The notes below the pieces were generated by a model that worked only from the letters and a program-made list of their open reading frames with translations, was not told where the DNA came from and made no database searches. Below are positions 8,028-15,839 of a DNA stretch of 64,000 nt, piece by piece; position 1 is the stretch's first letter, and each line of letters starts with the position of its first letter. The stretch covers positions 1 to 64,000 of the forward strand of contig JAJRUG010000112.1 in the NCBI GenBank assembly GCA_024277915.1, given 5' to 3'. Position numbers and translations under genes: made by a program. This DNA is from Gammaproteobacteria bacterium (lineage in GTDB: Bacteria; Pseudomonadota; Gammaproteobacteria; Steroidobacterales; GCA-2729495).

Positions 8028-9242
8028 ATGTCTGACCGTCCTTCTCGGTTGAGACTAAGGTGGCAAGATGCAGACCGCCTAATCACTGCGACTCTGTCAC
8101 AAAGCCCAGTTGATGGTCTCACTCACAACTTTTACAAATACCCAGCCCGATTTTCTCCTGATTTTGCTCGAGCTGCCATCGACTCCTTTTCAGAACCTGG
8201 TGACTTGGTTGCCGATCCGTTCGTCGGCGGTGGTACTACATTGGTCGAGGCGCGTGCGCGTGGGCGCACGGCCATCGGTACCGACATCAGCACTCTCGCA
8301 ACTTTTGTATCGAAAACGAAAACACAAATGCTGACAGGCAGCGACATTGAATACATGGCTTGTTGGTTTGAGAAACTCCCAGATCGAATCAACCTGCGCC
8401 GAAGTGCTACGTCGACGATTTGGACAGACATGGGCTACGACCGCAATCTTGATTGCAGCTCTACGTGGCCGATTCGCAAATCAATAGAACTTTCACTAGC
8501 TTCGGTAAAACGTATCAGAGATCACAAGCGGCAGAATTTCGCACGATGTGTCATACTGCGAACGGCTCAATGGGCATTGGATGGCAGGCGTACATTCCCT
8601 ACGGCGCAGCAATTCAGAGACCGCATATCCAGCAATACTTTATCTATGTTGGATGCCGCGGCAAATTACACGCGAACAGTCAGGCGTGCAGATCATGATG
8701 CACCAACCACCGGCAGAAAGAAAACTATCTGCCTGAATTCGAAGGCTGAGGGACTAGCAGACTACATACGGCGAACAAACAGAGGCAGTCCGCGCTTGGT
8801 AGTGACATCACCGCCATATCCGGGTGTCCATATTGTCTACCATCGATGGCAAGTGCGCGGTGGCAGAGAAACTCCTGCCCCTTTTTGGATTGCCAATCAG
8901 TTGGACGGAGCTGGTGAAGCCTATTACTTAATGAGTGCGCGCCGACCCGACTTGCGCCAATATAGCGAAGGCATACATAACGCGTTTTCAAATCTCTCGA
9001 GTGTCATTGATCGCAATTGTACGATTATTCAATTAGTGGCATTTTCCAACCCTCGCAACCATCTTCCCCTGTATCTCGATATCATGCGTAATGCTGGCCT
9101 GAAGGAATATGTTCTGTCAGACCATATTGATTCTAAGGACGGAAGAATCTGGCGCGATATTCCTGGCCGAAAATGGCACGCAAACAAAAAAGGGAAACTC
9201 GCATCGTCTAAGGAAGTATTGCTAATTCACAAAGTCCGTTAA
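8028..9242 (+). CDS. Site-specific DNA methyltransferase (N6-adenine or N4-cytosine)
   Basis: A 404-residue amino-methyltransferase that would modify DNA with S-adenosylmethionine. Near the N-terminus THNFYKYPARFSPDFA leads into the SAM-binding motif DPFVGGGTTLVEA (about residues 63-75) and TDIS; the catalytic motif TSPPYPGVH is at about 259-267, followed by YHRWQVRGGRETPAPFW. The SAM motif comes before the SPPY motif, so it is not the usual beta-class order. An in-frame GTG at 7965 exists, but the ATG at 8028 has the ribosome binding site. Its TAA overlaps the TAA of the convergent ATPase gene within the shared tetramer TTAA. No linked nuclease or specificity subunit is recognised. Target site unknown. 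Confidence 0.85.
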   Translation: MSDRPSRLRLRWQDADRLITATLSQSPVDGLTHNFYKYPARFSPDFARAAIDSFSEPGDLVADPFVGGGTTLVEARARGRTAIGTDISTLATFVSKTKTQMLTGSDIEYMACWFEKLPDRINLRRSATSTIWTDMGYDRNLDCSSTWPIRKSIELSLASVKRIRDHKRQNFARCVILRTAQWALDGRRTFPTAQQFRDRISSNTLSMLDAAANYTRTVRRADHDAPTTGRKKTICLNSKAEGLADYIRRTNRGSPRLVVTSPPYPGVHIVYHRWQVRGGRETPAPFWIANQLDGAGEAYYLMSARRPDLRQYSEGIHNAFSNLSSVIDRNCTIIQLVAFSNPRNHLPLYLDIMRNAGLKEYVLSDHIDSKDGRIWRDIPGRKWHANKKGKLASSKEVLLIHKVR

Positions 9243-11776
9243 GCGGCATCATCTATCGTGTCCTCAAGATCACTGCCTTCATCGATCACATAATTCACAA
9301 AATCATCTCGCCCCAATTCACGGACAAGCGGGATCAGGAATGGTGAGAGCGCGGTACTAACCTGAGCAATATTCTCAAGCACATCTATACCCTGCTCACT
9401 TTCGTCGGACTGCGCAGATTTATCATCCTTTTTATGCTGATTTAGCATTGCCAGCCCAATCACAGTCATTCCAGTAGAAAACTGAGCTTTGAGTATTGCC
9501 GCTGCTTCTTTCGATCCCTTTAGTTCATGCTTCAGGTATTCGTTATCCATATTGACGAAAAAATAGTACTCGGGGGCTTTCTTATTATCGTCGCGGTCCT
9601 TCTGTGAGACGCGGAGCGCCGAGTAATGATTGAAGTCATAATCGTCCCAATCCTTCTCGTATACAGGTACTGGTTCTGGAAGTGATATACCGGCGGGAAC
9701 CGTCCTATCGTCCCCTTCTTCGTCGCTGGGCGGCCTGACTCGTGATCGTTTCTTTTTATTTGGATCGATATGTTGCTCCGGCTTGACGTCAACAATGAAC
9801 TCGTTCGTAAAATCGCTCATGTTGTCATCGGTCACTGTTGCGACGTAACGAACTTCTTCGCCCACGAGACACTCATCAGGTAGCGATATGTTTACGTTCG
9901 CTAGTCCATGGAAGATGTATGGGCCGGTGTAATCAAGCACCGGTTCCATTTCCCCGTCATTCACAAAAAATAGCTCAAATTGTCCGGGCGAGATGCGCCG
10001 CTTGAAATACTCACGCTCAGCATCTGTTTCGAATTGCACTCGAAAACGCTGCCTCAGATGTCCGGTCTTATGCATTTCCCTCATATCTAACTTACCTTTC
10101 AGTCGAAAATAGGTGGGGAATAGCTTTTCATCGAAATGCTTTTGCTTTGCCTTGACCTTCTTCTTTTTGAAAGCCGAAGACAATCTCTGTCCCGGTGCAA
10201 ATAAAGTAGATAAGGTCGGAGAACGAGTAATAATATTCCTGAGCACATCCTCCAGCGGTTTCGAGTCCGCGATCCGCTCTTTTTGAGCCGCTTCCTGCCG
10301 TTCATTCCTCACTTCTCGCAAGCGCGGATGGCCTGAGAGAATTTCCTTTAGTCTCACGTGCACTTCTCTGTGAAAATCGCTATCTCTTGATCGGTCTCGG
10401 CTCGTCATTAATATGTCTGCTTTTGCGGGCTGGCTTAGTTTGCTGCAATCCAGAAAGACCAATAGCGATTTGTCGATAAAATCCAAGCCAACATCCTTAG
10501 TCCGAAAAAATCGTTTGTCAAACTGCGTGTGCACCTGACCATTATAGGTGTAGAGCAATCCTTGATTTTGCTTGTAGGCTTTATGTTGGTCTTTTTTGAA
10601 AAGAAAAATACTCGCGGTCAGGTCCTCGAACTGATCGACATCGTATTTGCAGCGAAAAGGCACGTGATCCGGAAAGCCAGCCTCCATGACTTTTTTGTCG
10701 TCGGATGATTCCTTCGCCTCGTCTTTGTCGAGCCTGACTCGGAGACCTGCGATTGGGGTATGAAAGCTGCCTGGCTTACCGACATATCCATTTCTGCATT
10801 CGTGCAGTCGAATTGGCAATGGCATCTCTGGTAACAACATATCGAGCCGATACAGGAGTCCGGTTTGCCGCAATATGTGACCATGCGCTGGATATCTGAA
10901 TTCAATCAACTTGATTAGCGTTCCCCACTCAGATTCACGTGCATAGGCCTCATTCGACTCGGGGAAAATCGGCATTGAGTCAGCGGAGAATCGGAGCACG
11001 CCGCCCAATTTAGAATTGTCATGGTTCAGAGGCGCCAAATAACTGTATCGAAATCGTTTCTCGTCTGTTTTTGGTGCCTCCCGTCGGACGACTGTGAAGC
11101 TCCACAGAAGATCATCTGGTTTGTGATCGTTGTCCAAGATCGCAGGATTTCTCCGAGTAAGCACGAATTGCATTTTCTTTCGGCCGCAAAACTCCAATAC
11201 ACCAGTGCCGCCTTGGTTGTACTCACCCTGCACGAACCGAATATTTCGTTTGTTTCCTTTATGGATGGATAGAATCGTTTTCGGCATGCCGTCGGGAGTT
11301 TGGCCCTCCCCACAATCCGCGATATTAATACAGGGCGATACTGGCTTTGTGACACCGGCATCACGCTGCTTCTTCGGTGAAATACCGGTCGTAGAAAGGG
11401 TAATGTTCTGAGACGCCTTTGTCCGTTGGCCTTCTGTCCAGTCTTGCAGGTAACCCTTACTTGGCGCATCGTAAAAGCGTGCAACGGCATCCCTTATCGA
11501 CTTGGGTGCCTCAGGGCTCCGCGGGTGGACACCTGACAGATAGCACTGATTAATTAGCGCCGCATCAATCGAATTCGTTAGTTTTTCGACAAGTGCATAT
11601 TCCGCCTTACTTTGCTGACCACCGATTGTCGAAATGTTGTCTTCGGTATCACCATAATCTCGCCAAGCGGCGGCATCATCCCAATAGTCTGCTTCTTTAA
11701 GTGCATCAACCATCTCCGATTCCGTATCGATATGCATCAACTTTTCGCAGAAAACCCGAACCTGATCGTTATTCAT
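9239..11776 (-). CDS. Large GHKL ATPase (MORC/MutL-like), candidate defence effector
   Basis: An 845-residue protein with an N-terminal GHKL (Hsp90/MutL/histidine kinase) ATPase domain. The N-box EKLTNSIDAAL is at 64-74 (E64, N68, D71), the G1 box NIADCGEGQTPDG at 151-163 and a second glycine box GEYNQGGTGVLEF at 184-196. A likely S5-like transducer domain and helical region follow, then a charged middle with KKKKVKAK near 560, a possible beta-sandwich region, an acidic linker and a helical C-terminus. GHKL ATPases linked to DNA methylases are known from MORC-related restriction-modification neighbourhoods (Iyer, Abhiman and Aravind). I see no PD-(D/E)XK or HNH nuclease motif. It follows the 226-residue gene by 20 bp and is convergent with the methyltransferase. 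Confidence 0.75.
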   Translation of the reverse strand: MNNDQVRVFCEKLMHIDTESEMVDALKEADYWDDAAAWRDYGDTEDNISTIGGQQSKAEYALVEKLTNSIDAALINQCYLSGVHPRSPEAPKSIRDAVARFYDAPSKGYLQDWTEGQRTKASQNITLSTTGISPKKQRDAGVTKPVSPCINIADCGEGQTPDGMPKTILSIHKGNKRNIRFVQGEYNQGGTGVLEFCGRKKMQFVLTRRNPAILDNDHKPDDLLWSFTVVRREAPKTDEKRFRYSYLAPLNHDNSKLGGVLRFSADSMPIFPESNEAYARESEWGTLIKLIEFRYPAHGHILRQTGLLYRLDMLLPEMPLPIRLHECRNGYVGKPGSFHTPIAGLRVRLDKDEAKESSDDKKVMEAGFPDHVPFRCKYDVDQFEDLTASIFLFKKDQHKAYKQNQGLLYTYNGQVHTQFDKRFFRTKDVGLDFIDKSLLVFLDCSKLSQPAKADILMTSRDRSRDSDFHREVHVRLKEILSGHPRLREVRNERQEAAQKERIADSKPLEDVLRNIITRSPTLSTLFAPGQRLSSAFKKKKVKAKQKHFDEKLFPTYFRLKGKLDMREMHKTGHLRQRFRVQFETDAEREYFKRRISPGQFELFFVNDGEMEPVLDYTGPYIFHGLANVNISLPDECLVGEEVRYVATVTDDNMSDFTNEFIVDVKPEQHIDPNKKKRSRVRPPSDEEGDDRTVPAGISLPEPVPVYEKDWDDYDFNHYSALRVSQKDRDDNKKAPEYYFFVNMDNEYLKHELKGSKEAAAILKAQFSTGMTVIGLAMLNQHKKDDKSAQSDESEQGIDVLENIAQVSTALSPFLIPLVRELGRDDFVNYVIDEGSDLEDTIDDAA

Positions 11777-11796
11777 TCCGATATCTCCCTATCTTT

Positions 11797-12477
11797 CTAC
11801 ACAGACCGTATTGGGAGTGACGCCCAATATTTGTCAACTCCGCCATTGGCCAGCGATCCATCGCGCAACACGTAACCGTCACGGCCCTTCTTTTCTACTG
11901 CACCTAGCTCTCGAAGCCAAGCTAAGGTCACATATACTTGATACGCAGGGATCGTGTCTCCGTTTCTGTCCTCTGCTGGTAGCACTGACTCGACCTCAAA
12001 TACTTGGCCTTCGTTCACCACAGAAGTCATGTGTTGTATGAAGCTGAGCAGCGTTTCTCTCGGGACGCGATGCTCGTAGGCTTTTTGGTTTTTCTTAGAC
12101 CAACCGAGCTTCACCAATCGATTTTCATCCCGCTCGAACTTCGGATAGCCACGTGGAGCAGCCTTGGCTTTTGCCTTCGACTTCCGTCTCGGGGTGGCCT
12201 TTGTTGGTTGGCTGGCCAATGTGTCACGCATCCTACTTGCCGCTGGTACACCGTGGGCGGATTTTTGACCCTTAACGCGCTCAGCTACCTGAAGAATAGT
12301 CTGCGTGGCAGCATCTGCGGGCGATTTTTCCCGCAAGAGCACCGCTACACCATCAGCTAGCGCCGCGATTTCTTTAACCTCGTTGTAATTGTGCTCAGCG
12401 AGGGACCTTTCGATCATCTTGTTGAGATTGGCTTCCGTCTCTCTCAAAAGATTCAGTGCTTTGAGTATTGATTCCAT
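11797..12477 (-). CDS. Unknown islet protein with Lys/Ala-rich linker and possible winged helix
   Basis: A 226-residue protein, first gene of a two-gene operon with the GHKL ATPase (20-bp gap). The N-terminal ~70 residues look helical (LNLLRETEANLNKMIERSL), then a basic low-complexity linker rich in Lys, Ala and Arg, then a C-terminal domain in which VYVTLAWLRELGAVEKKGRDGYVL resembles the wing of a winged helix. A DNA-binding partner or specificity factor of the ATPase is a reasonable guess, but I recognise no named family. Confidence 0.65.
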   Translation of the reverse strand: MESILKALNLLRETEANLNKMIERSLAEHNYNEVKEIAALADGVAVLLREKSPADAATQTILQVAERVKGQKSAHGVPAASRMRDTLASQPTKATPRRKSKAKAKAAPRGYPKFERDENRLVKLGWSKKNQKAYEHRVPRETLLSFIQHMTSVVNEGQVFEVESVLPAEDRNGDTIPAYQVYVTLAWLRELGAVEKKGRDGYVLRDGSLANGGVDKYWASLPIRSV

Positions 12478-12804
12478 GGTCGAATGGTATCAGCATAATA
12501 CAATGAATGTCAAACTCTATATCTTCTCTGTATATTCCCTATATTATGGCTAGCATAAGTCCAGATACGTGGGGCCTCATCGGTTGCGTAAAACAGACTG
12601 TCGCTTTACGAGTGGCTAGGGGAGTAGTTGAACGTCTCCTCGACATGGATGCTTGTCAGAGCTATCTCTGCCCTCCCATGCGCTGTCACTACGATCTTGC
12701 TTCGACGGATTGAAATATTATTGACCGCATGACCTACGTGGTCGCAACGGCCCGCCCGGCTTGCTAGCCTCATATCTGTCATGTCCGCATAGAAACAGGG
12801 AGAG
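12478..12804. other. AT-rich divergent intergenic region inside the islet
   Basis: This stretch of about 330 bp separates the leftward ATPase operon from the rightward 92-residue gene. It is AT-rich near 12500-12560 and holds a candidate leftward promoter (12484-12513). An open frame of about 55 codons from the ATG at 12546 to 12713 has no recognisable product or convincing ribosome binding site. I see no RNA gene. Confidence 0.5.
12484..12513 (-). promoter_or_regulatory. Candidate sigma-70 promoter of the ATPase operon
   Basis: On the minus strand a perfect TTGACA (12508-12513) is followed after 18 bases by TACCAT (12484-12489), preceded by TG. The -10 lies only six bases before the ATG of the 226-residue gene, so if used the transcript would be leaderless or nearly so. 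Confidence 0.35.
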
Positions 12805-13083
12805 ATGGCCGTGAGCGAGAAACTTCAAGAGAAAGAAGCCCAGCACGGTCAGAAGATGGTTGAGGTCAAATTGAGGTTTTGGACCAGCAATATTGCCGAG
12901 GGAGAGGGGAAAATAGTTCTGCGGCATGCTTGGGCGGGAGAAGTAGTCAGAATTGAGCGGAATGACGCTCTCGGAAGCGTCCCCGGCGACTCTATTCTGT
13001 TTCACTCGATGTTAGACGTTGGATGGGCTATCGAAAAGTGTCATTTGATCCCGAGATCAAGCTACACTCTAGTCGCAGAATGA
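12805..13083 (+). CDS. Small protein of unknown function (islet)
   Basis: A 92-residue, mostly beta-predicted protein with no signal peptide or membrane segment. An AGGGAG ribosome binding site precedes the ATG. The segment KMVEVKLRFWTSNIAEGEGKIVLRHAWAGEVVRIERND is the most distinctive part. It is followed 56 bp later by the 178-residue gene on the same strand, so the two may form an operon opposed to the ATPase operon. I do not recognise the family. Confidence 0.55.
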   Translation: MAVSEKLQEKEAQHGQKMVEVKLRFWTSNIAEGEGKIVLRHAWAGEVVRIERNDALGSVPGDSILFHSMLDVGWAIEKCHLIPRSSYTLVAE

Positions 13084-13139
13084 AAAAACATACACCCGGA
13101 ACGCCAAAGGCCACAGACGGGATTTATTAGGAAACCAAT

Positions 13140-13676
13140 TTGAGCGAGAACAGACCAGAATCGTTCCAAATCATGACGATTACCGGCGGTGACGAGTGGA
13201 CCGTAGAGGAGTTGACCGAGTTTCTCAGCCATATCTATGTCCTTTACAACCGGGTATCCGTCTTGCGAGAGGAGCGGCAACGAAAGCCCGCACGTTTCTC
13301 AAAACAGATGTATGCCTCCAAGAGGCGTGTTAGATCTGATAAGAAGATGACGATTGAATCATTGACCATCCAGAGCCCAATGGAGGTGAATCTTAAAGGC
13401 AGCGGCGGGATCATTAAGGAGGTTCGCGAAGGCATCAAAGATGCCTACCGCAATCCGCTGGAGCGGAGAAAGATAGAACAGCAATTGCAGCACGATGCGC
13501 AGATGAACAAAATCGAGCTCGCCGAGACCAAACTCAAGCTGATCCGATCTGCAAATCAGACCATGTTGGAAATTGGGGTATCAGACGAGGAACGACAGGC
13601 AACTCTGAAAGCTCTGCTTGGTCCAGCCGCGAACGCAGCGGATATCGTTGAACACAAAGATTTGAAAATCAAGTAG
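13140..13676 (+). CDS. Unknown coiled-coil protein (islet)
   Basis: A 178-residue protein from a TTG start at 13140 with an AGGA ribosome binding site six bases upstream. The N-terminal part (ITGGDEWTVEELTEFLSHIYVLYNRV) could be a small helical domain; the middle has a Gly-rich patch (NLKGSGGII) and the segment from about 110 to 145 (RRKIEQQLQHDAQMNKIELAETKLKL) should form an amphipathic or coiled-coil helix. No membrane segment or known motif. It is the last gene before the right-hand Rhs relic. Function unknown; association with the methylase/ATPase module is by position only. Confidence 0.6.
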   Translation: MSENRPESFQIMTITGGDEWTVEELTEFLSHIYVLYNRVSVLREERQRKPARFSKQMYASKRRVRSDKKMTIESLTIQSPMEVNLKGSGGIIKEVREGIKDAYRNPLERRKIEQQLQHDAQMNKIELAETKLKLIRSANQTMLEIGVSDEERQATLKALLGPAANAADIVEHKDLKIK

Positions 13677-13819
13677 CTCAGAAACATTTCCTGGGGCCAA
13701 ATATATTTTGGTCGTGCACGTTTCGGGTGCAAACTCTACCGTTATTGAGGGGAAGTGGTGCCGACAATTTCAGTTACTTTTCCGCTTACTAATTCCTGTC
13801 ACCTGTTGATTTTATTTAC

Positions 13820-13965
13820 TTTGCCTCAGTAGCACAGGGCCACCGCTTGTAGCCCGGGCCGGTGACCATGCTGCCGTTGGCATCGTAGCTGAAATCCTCC
13901 TCCAGGGTGGTCGGAGCACGAAATGACCGGTCAATCTGTTTGATCAGGTTGCTGGCACCGCTTTG
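13820..13965 (-). pseudogene. Decayed Rhs/YD-repeat protein fragment (right)
   Basis: On the minus strand it reads GASNLIKQIDRSF...TTLEEDFSYDANGSMVTG, ordinary YD-repeat text. It abuts the new stop codon of the acyl-CoA ligase and lies at the right inner border of the islet. Bases near 13857-13890 closely resemble 7737-7770 in the left relic. A single rhs-like gene may have been split by the defence genes, or two relics were brought together. Confidence 0.7.
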
Positions 13966-13971
13966 CATTCT

Positions 13972-15648
13972 TCAGTCAGCAGCATCCTTCTCCCTGAGCG
14001 CACGCCGCAGGATTTTCCCGACATTGGACTTGGGCAGTTCCTGCCGAAACTCAACGTGTTTCGGCACTTTGTAGGCAGCGAGTCTTTCTCTGCAGAAATC
14101 CTGTATATCAGTTTCTGAAACGTCTGCACCGGGCCGTATTACAACAAATACCTTGACCGCCTCCGTGGAACGTTTATTTGGCACACCGATACAGGCAGCT
14201 TCGACGACATCAGGGTGCAGCGTGACCGCATTCTCGACCTCGTTGGGATATACATTCAACCCCGATACCAGAATCATGTCCTTTTTCCGGTCGACTATTC
14301 GGAAAAACCCTTCGGCATCCATCACGGCAATGTCGCCAGTCATGAAATAACCGTCTGTTGTCATGCAGGCAGCTGTCACCTCTGGTGCATTCCAGTACGC
14401 TTTCATGACCTGTGGGCCACGAACACACAACTCACCGGACTCACCGAGGGGAACCTCCTGCCCGGCATCGTCACGGAGTGAAATATCGGTGTTTGGCAGT
14501 GGCAGACCAATACTGCCGTTATAACCATCGATATTCGGAGGATTCGTACAAACCACCGGTGATGTTTCCGACAACCCGTACCCCTCAAGCAACTCGGTAC
14601 CGGTCGCCTTTGACCAGGCACAGGCAGTCGCCTCCATGACAGCCATGCCGCCTGATGATGGCAGCTTGAGAGAACTGAAATCCACCTCTGACAGATCCGG
14701 GTGATCGACAAGGCTTTGATAAAGTGTATTCACTCCGGACATAGCTGTGAATCGCCACTTTTTCATTTCAGCGATAAATGCTTTGGTATTCCTTGGATCG
14801 GTAATCAGTATGTTATGACCACCAATTTCTATATACACCAGCAGATTGCAGGTCAGAGCATAGACGTGATAGAGCGGTAAAGGAGCCAGTGCAATCTCAC
14901 GCCCGCGTTCGCTGTAACCGCCTAACCAGGTATTGATCTGCCTGACATTTGCCACCAGGTTCGAGTGACTCAGGGTCGCACCTTTTGAGCGCCCGGTGGT
15001 ACCTCCCGTGTATTGCAAACACGCAGTATCAGCACCGGTGAGTTTTTCCGGTCTTGTATACAGGCTATCAGGGTTCTTCAACGCATCCAGGAACCTCAGG
15101 GCATCGGGAAACCGGTATGACGGCACCATGCGCTTGATAAAGCGAACCACAAAATTGATCAGCTGCCGTTTTGGAAAACCGAGCATGTCACCCACCTCGG
15201 TGACAATGACATGTTCGATGGAACTGTTGTCCATTGCCCTTGCGACTGTCGCAGCACTATTGGCCAATACCACAATGGCACGGGCTTCGGAATCCTGGAG
15301 CTGGTGCTGAAGCTCGGAAGATGTGTAGAGCGGATTCACACTCACAACCACCATTCCTGCCCGGAGAATCCCGAACAGCGCGATCGGGTACTGCAACAGG
15401 TTCGGCATCATGAGGGCCACCCTGTCACCGGGTTTCAATCCCAGATCAACCTGCAAACAGGAAGCAAACCGCTTCGAGAGATTATCCAGCTCGGCAAATG
15501 TGATGGTGCGTCCGAGATTGCTGTATGCGGGACGGTCGGAAAACTCCTCGCAGGCTCGTTCCAGGATGTCTACCAGCGATTCGCGGGGGTCCAGATCAAT
15601 CGTATGCGGCACGCCCGGCGGATAGTGTTTGAGCCAGATTTTCTCCAT
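13972..15648 (-). CDS. fadD: Long-chain fatty acid-CoA ligase
   Basis: A 558-residue AMP-forming acyl-CoA synthetase of the FadD type, activating a fatty or other carboxylic acid to its CoA ester at the inner membrane. Visible: the P-loop-like YTGGTTGRSKGATLSHSNL, the FadD-type SGVNTLYQSLV, the substrate/adenylate motif LLEGYGLSETSPVV, GDIAVMDAEGFFRIVDRKKDMI, and the C-terminal lysine in [12 protein letters not shown]. Length is normal. Its last codons after LRE (KDAAD) come from sequence at the islet edge, whereas the detached 3' end at 7354-7484 ends in LREH, so the islet has replaced the terminus without breaking the enzyme. Symbol by family resemblance. Confidence 0.9.
   Translation of the reverse strand: MEKIWLKHYPPGVPHTIDLDPRESLVDILERACEEFSDRPAYSNLGRTITFAELDNLSKRFASCLQVDLGLKPGDRVALMMPNLLQYPIALFGILRAGMVVVSVNPLYTSSELQHQLQDSEARAIVVLANSAATVARAMDNSSIEHVIVTEVGDMLGFPKRQLINFVVRFIKRMVPSYRFPDALRFLDALKNPDSLYTRPEKLTGADTACLQYTGGTTGRSKGATLSHSNLVANVRQINTWLGGYSERGREIALAPLPLYHVYALTCNLLVYIEIGGHNILITDPRNTKAFIAEMKKWRFTAMSGVNTLYQSLVDHPDLSEVDFSSLKLPSSGGMAVMEATACAWSKATGTELLEGYGLSETSPVVCTNPPNIDGYNGSIGLPLPNTDISLRDDAGQEVPLGESGELCVRGPQVMKAYWNAPEVTAACMTTDGYFMTGDIAVMDAEGFFRIVDRKKDMILVSGLNVYPNEVENAVTLHPDVVEAACIGVPNKRSTEAVKVFVVIRPGADVSETDIQDFCRERLAAYKVPKHVEFRQELPKSNVGKILRRALREKDAAD
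13990..14114. repeat. Right copy of 125-bp direct repeat flanking the islet
   Basis: Same-orientation partner of 7360-7484, 123 of 125 bases identical, and part of the functional ligase gene. The two copies delimit about 6.5 kb of inserted DNA. No integrase or transposase gene lies between them. Confidence 0.92.
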
Positions 15649-15839
15649 GTGTATGATCCTCTCCAGTTATCCGGGCGGAATGCTCATCATATCCGGCTAT
15701 GCCGCCAAGTTGAAATCCCTTTCGGGTAACGCCGGTTTTCGAGATGATCCGGGTGGTGATCATTTCGGATGGTGTCCCGTTTCGTCGTCGGCGGGTTACA
15801 ATGGTCATCTGGTTACAACAGTATTGTTTGGAGCAGATC

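Noticed and set aside
12507-12713. Open frame of up to 68 codons between the ATPase operon and the 92-residue gene
   Set aside because: No clear ribosome binding site, no recognised product, and it overlaps the candidate promoter of the leftward operon.
8028-13676. A complete type II or type III restriction-modification system
   Set aside because: Only the methyltransferase is certain. I could find no nuclease motif (PD-ExK, HNH or GIY-YIG) and no helicase, so a standard restriction system is not claimed.
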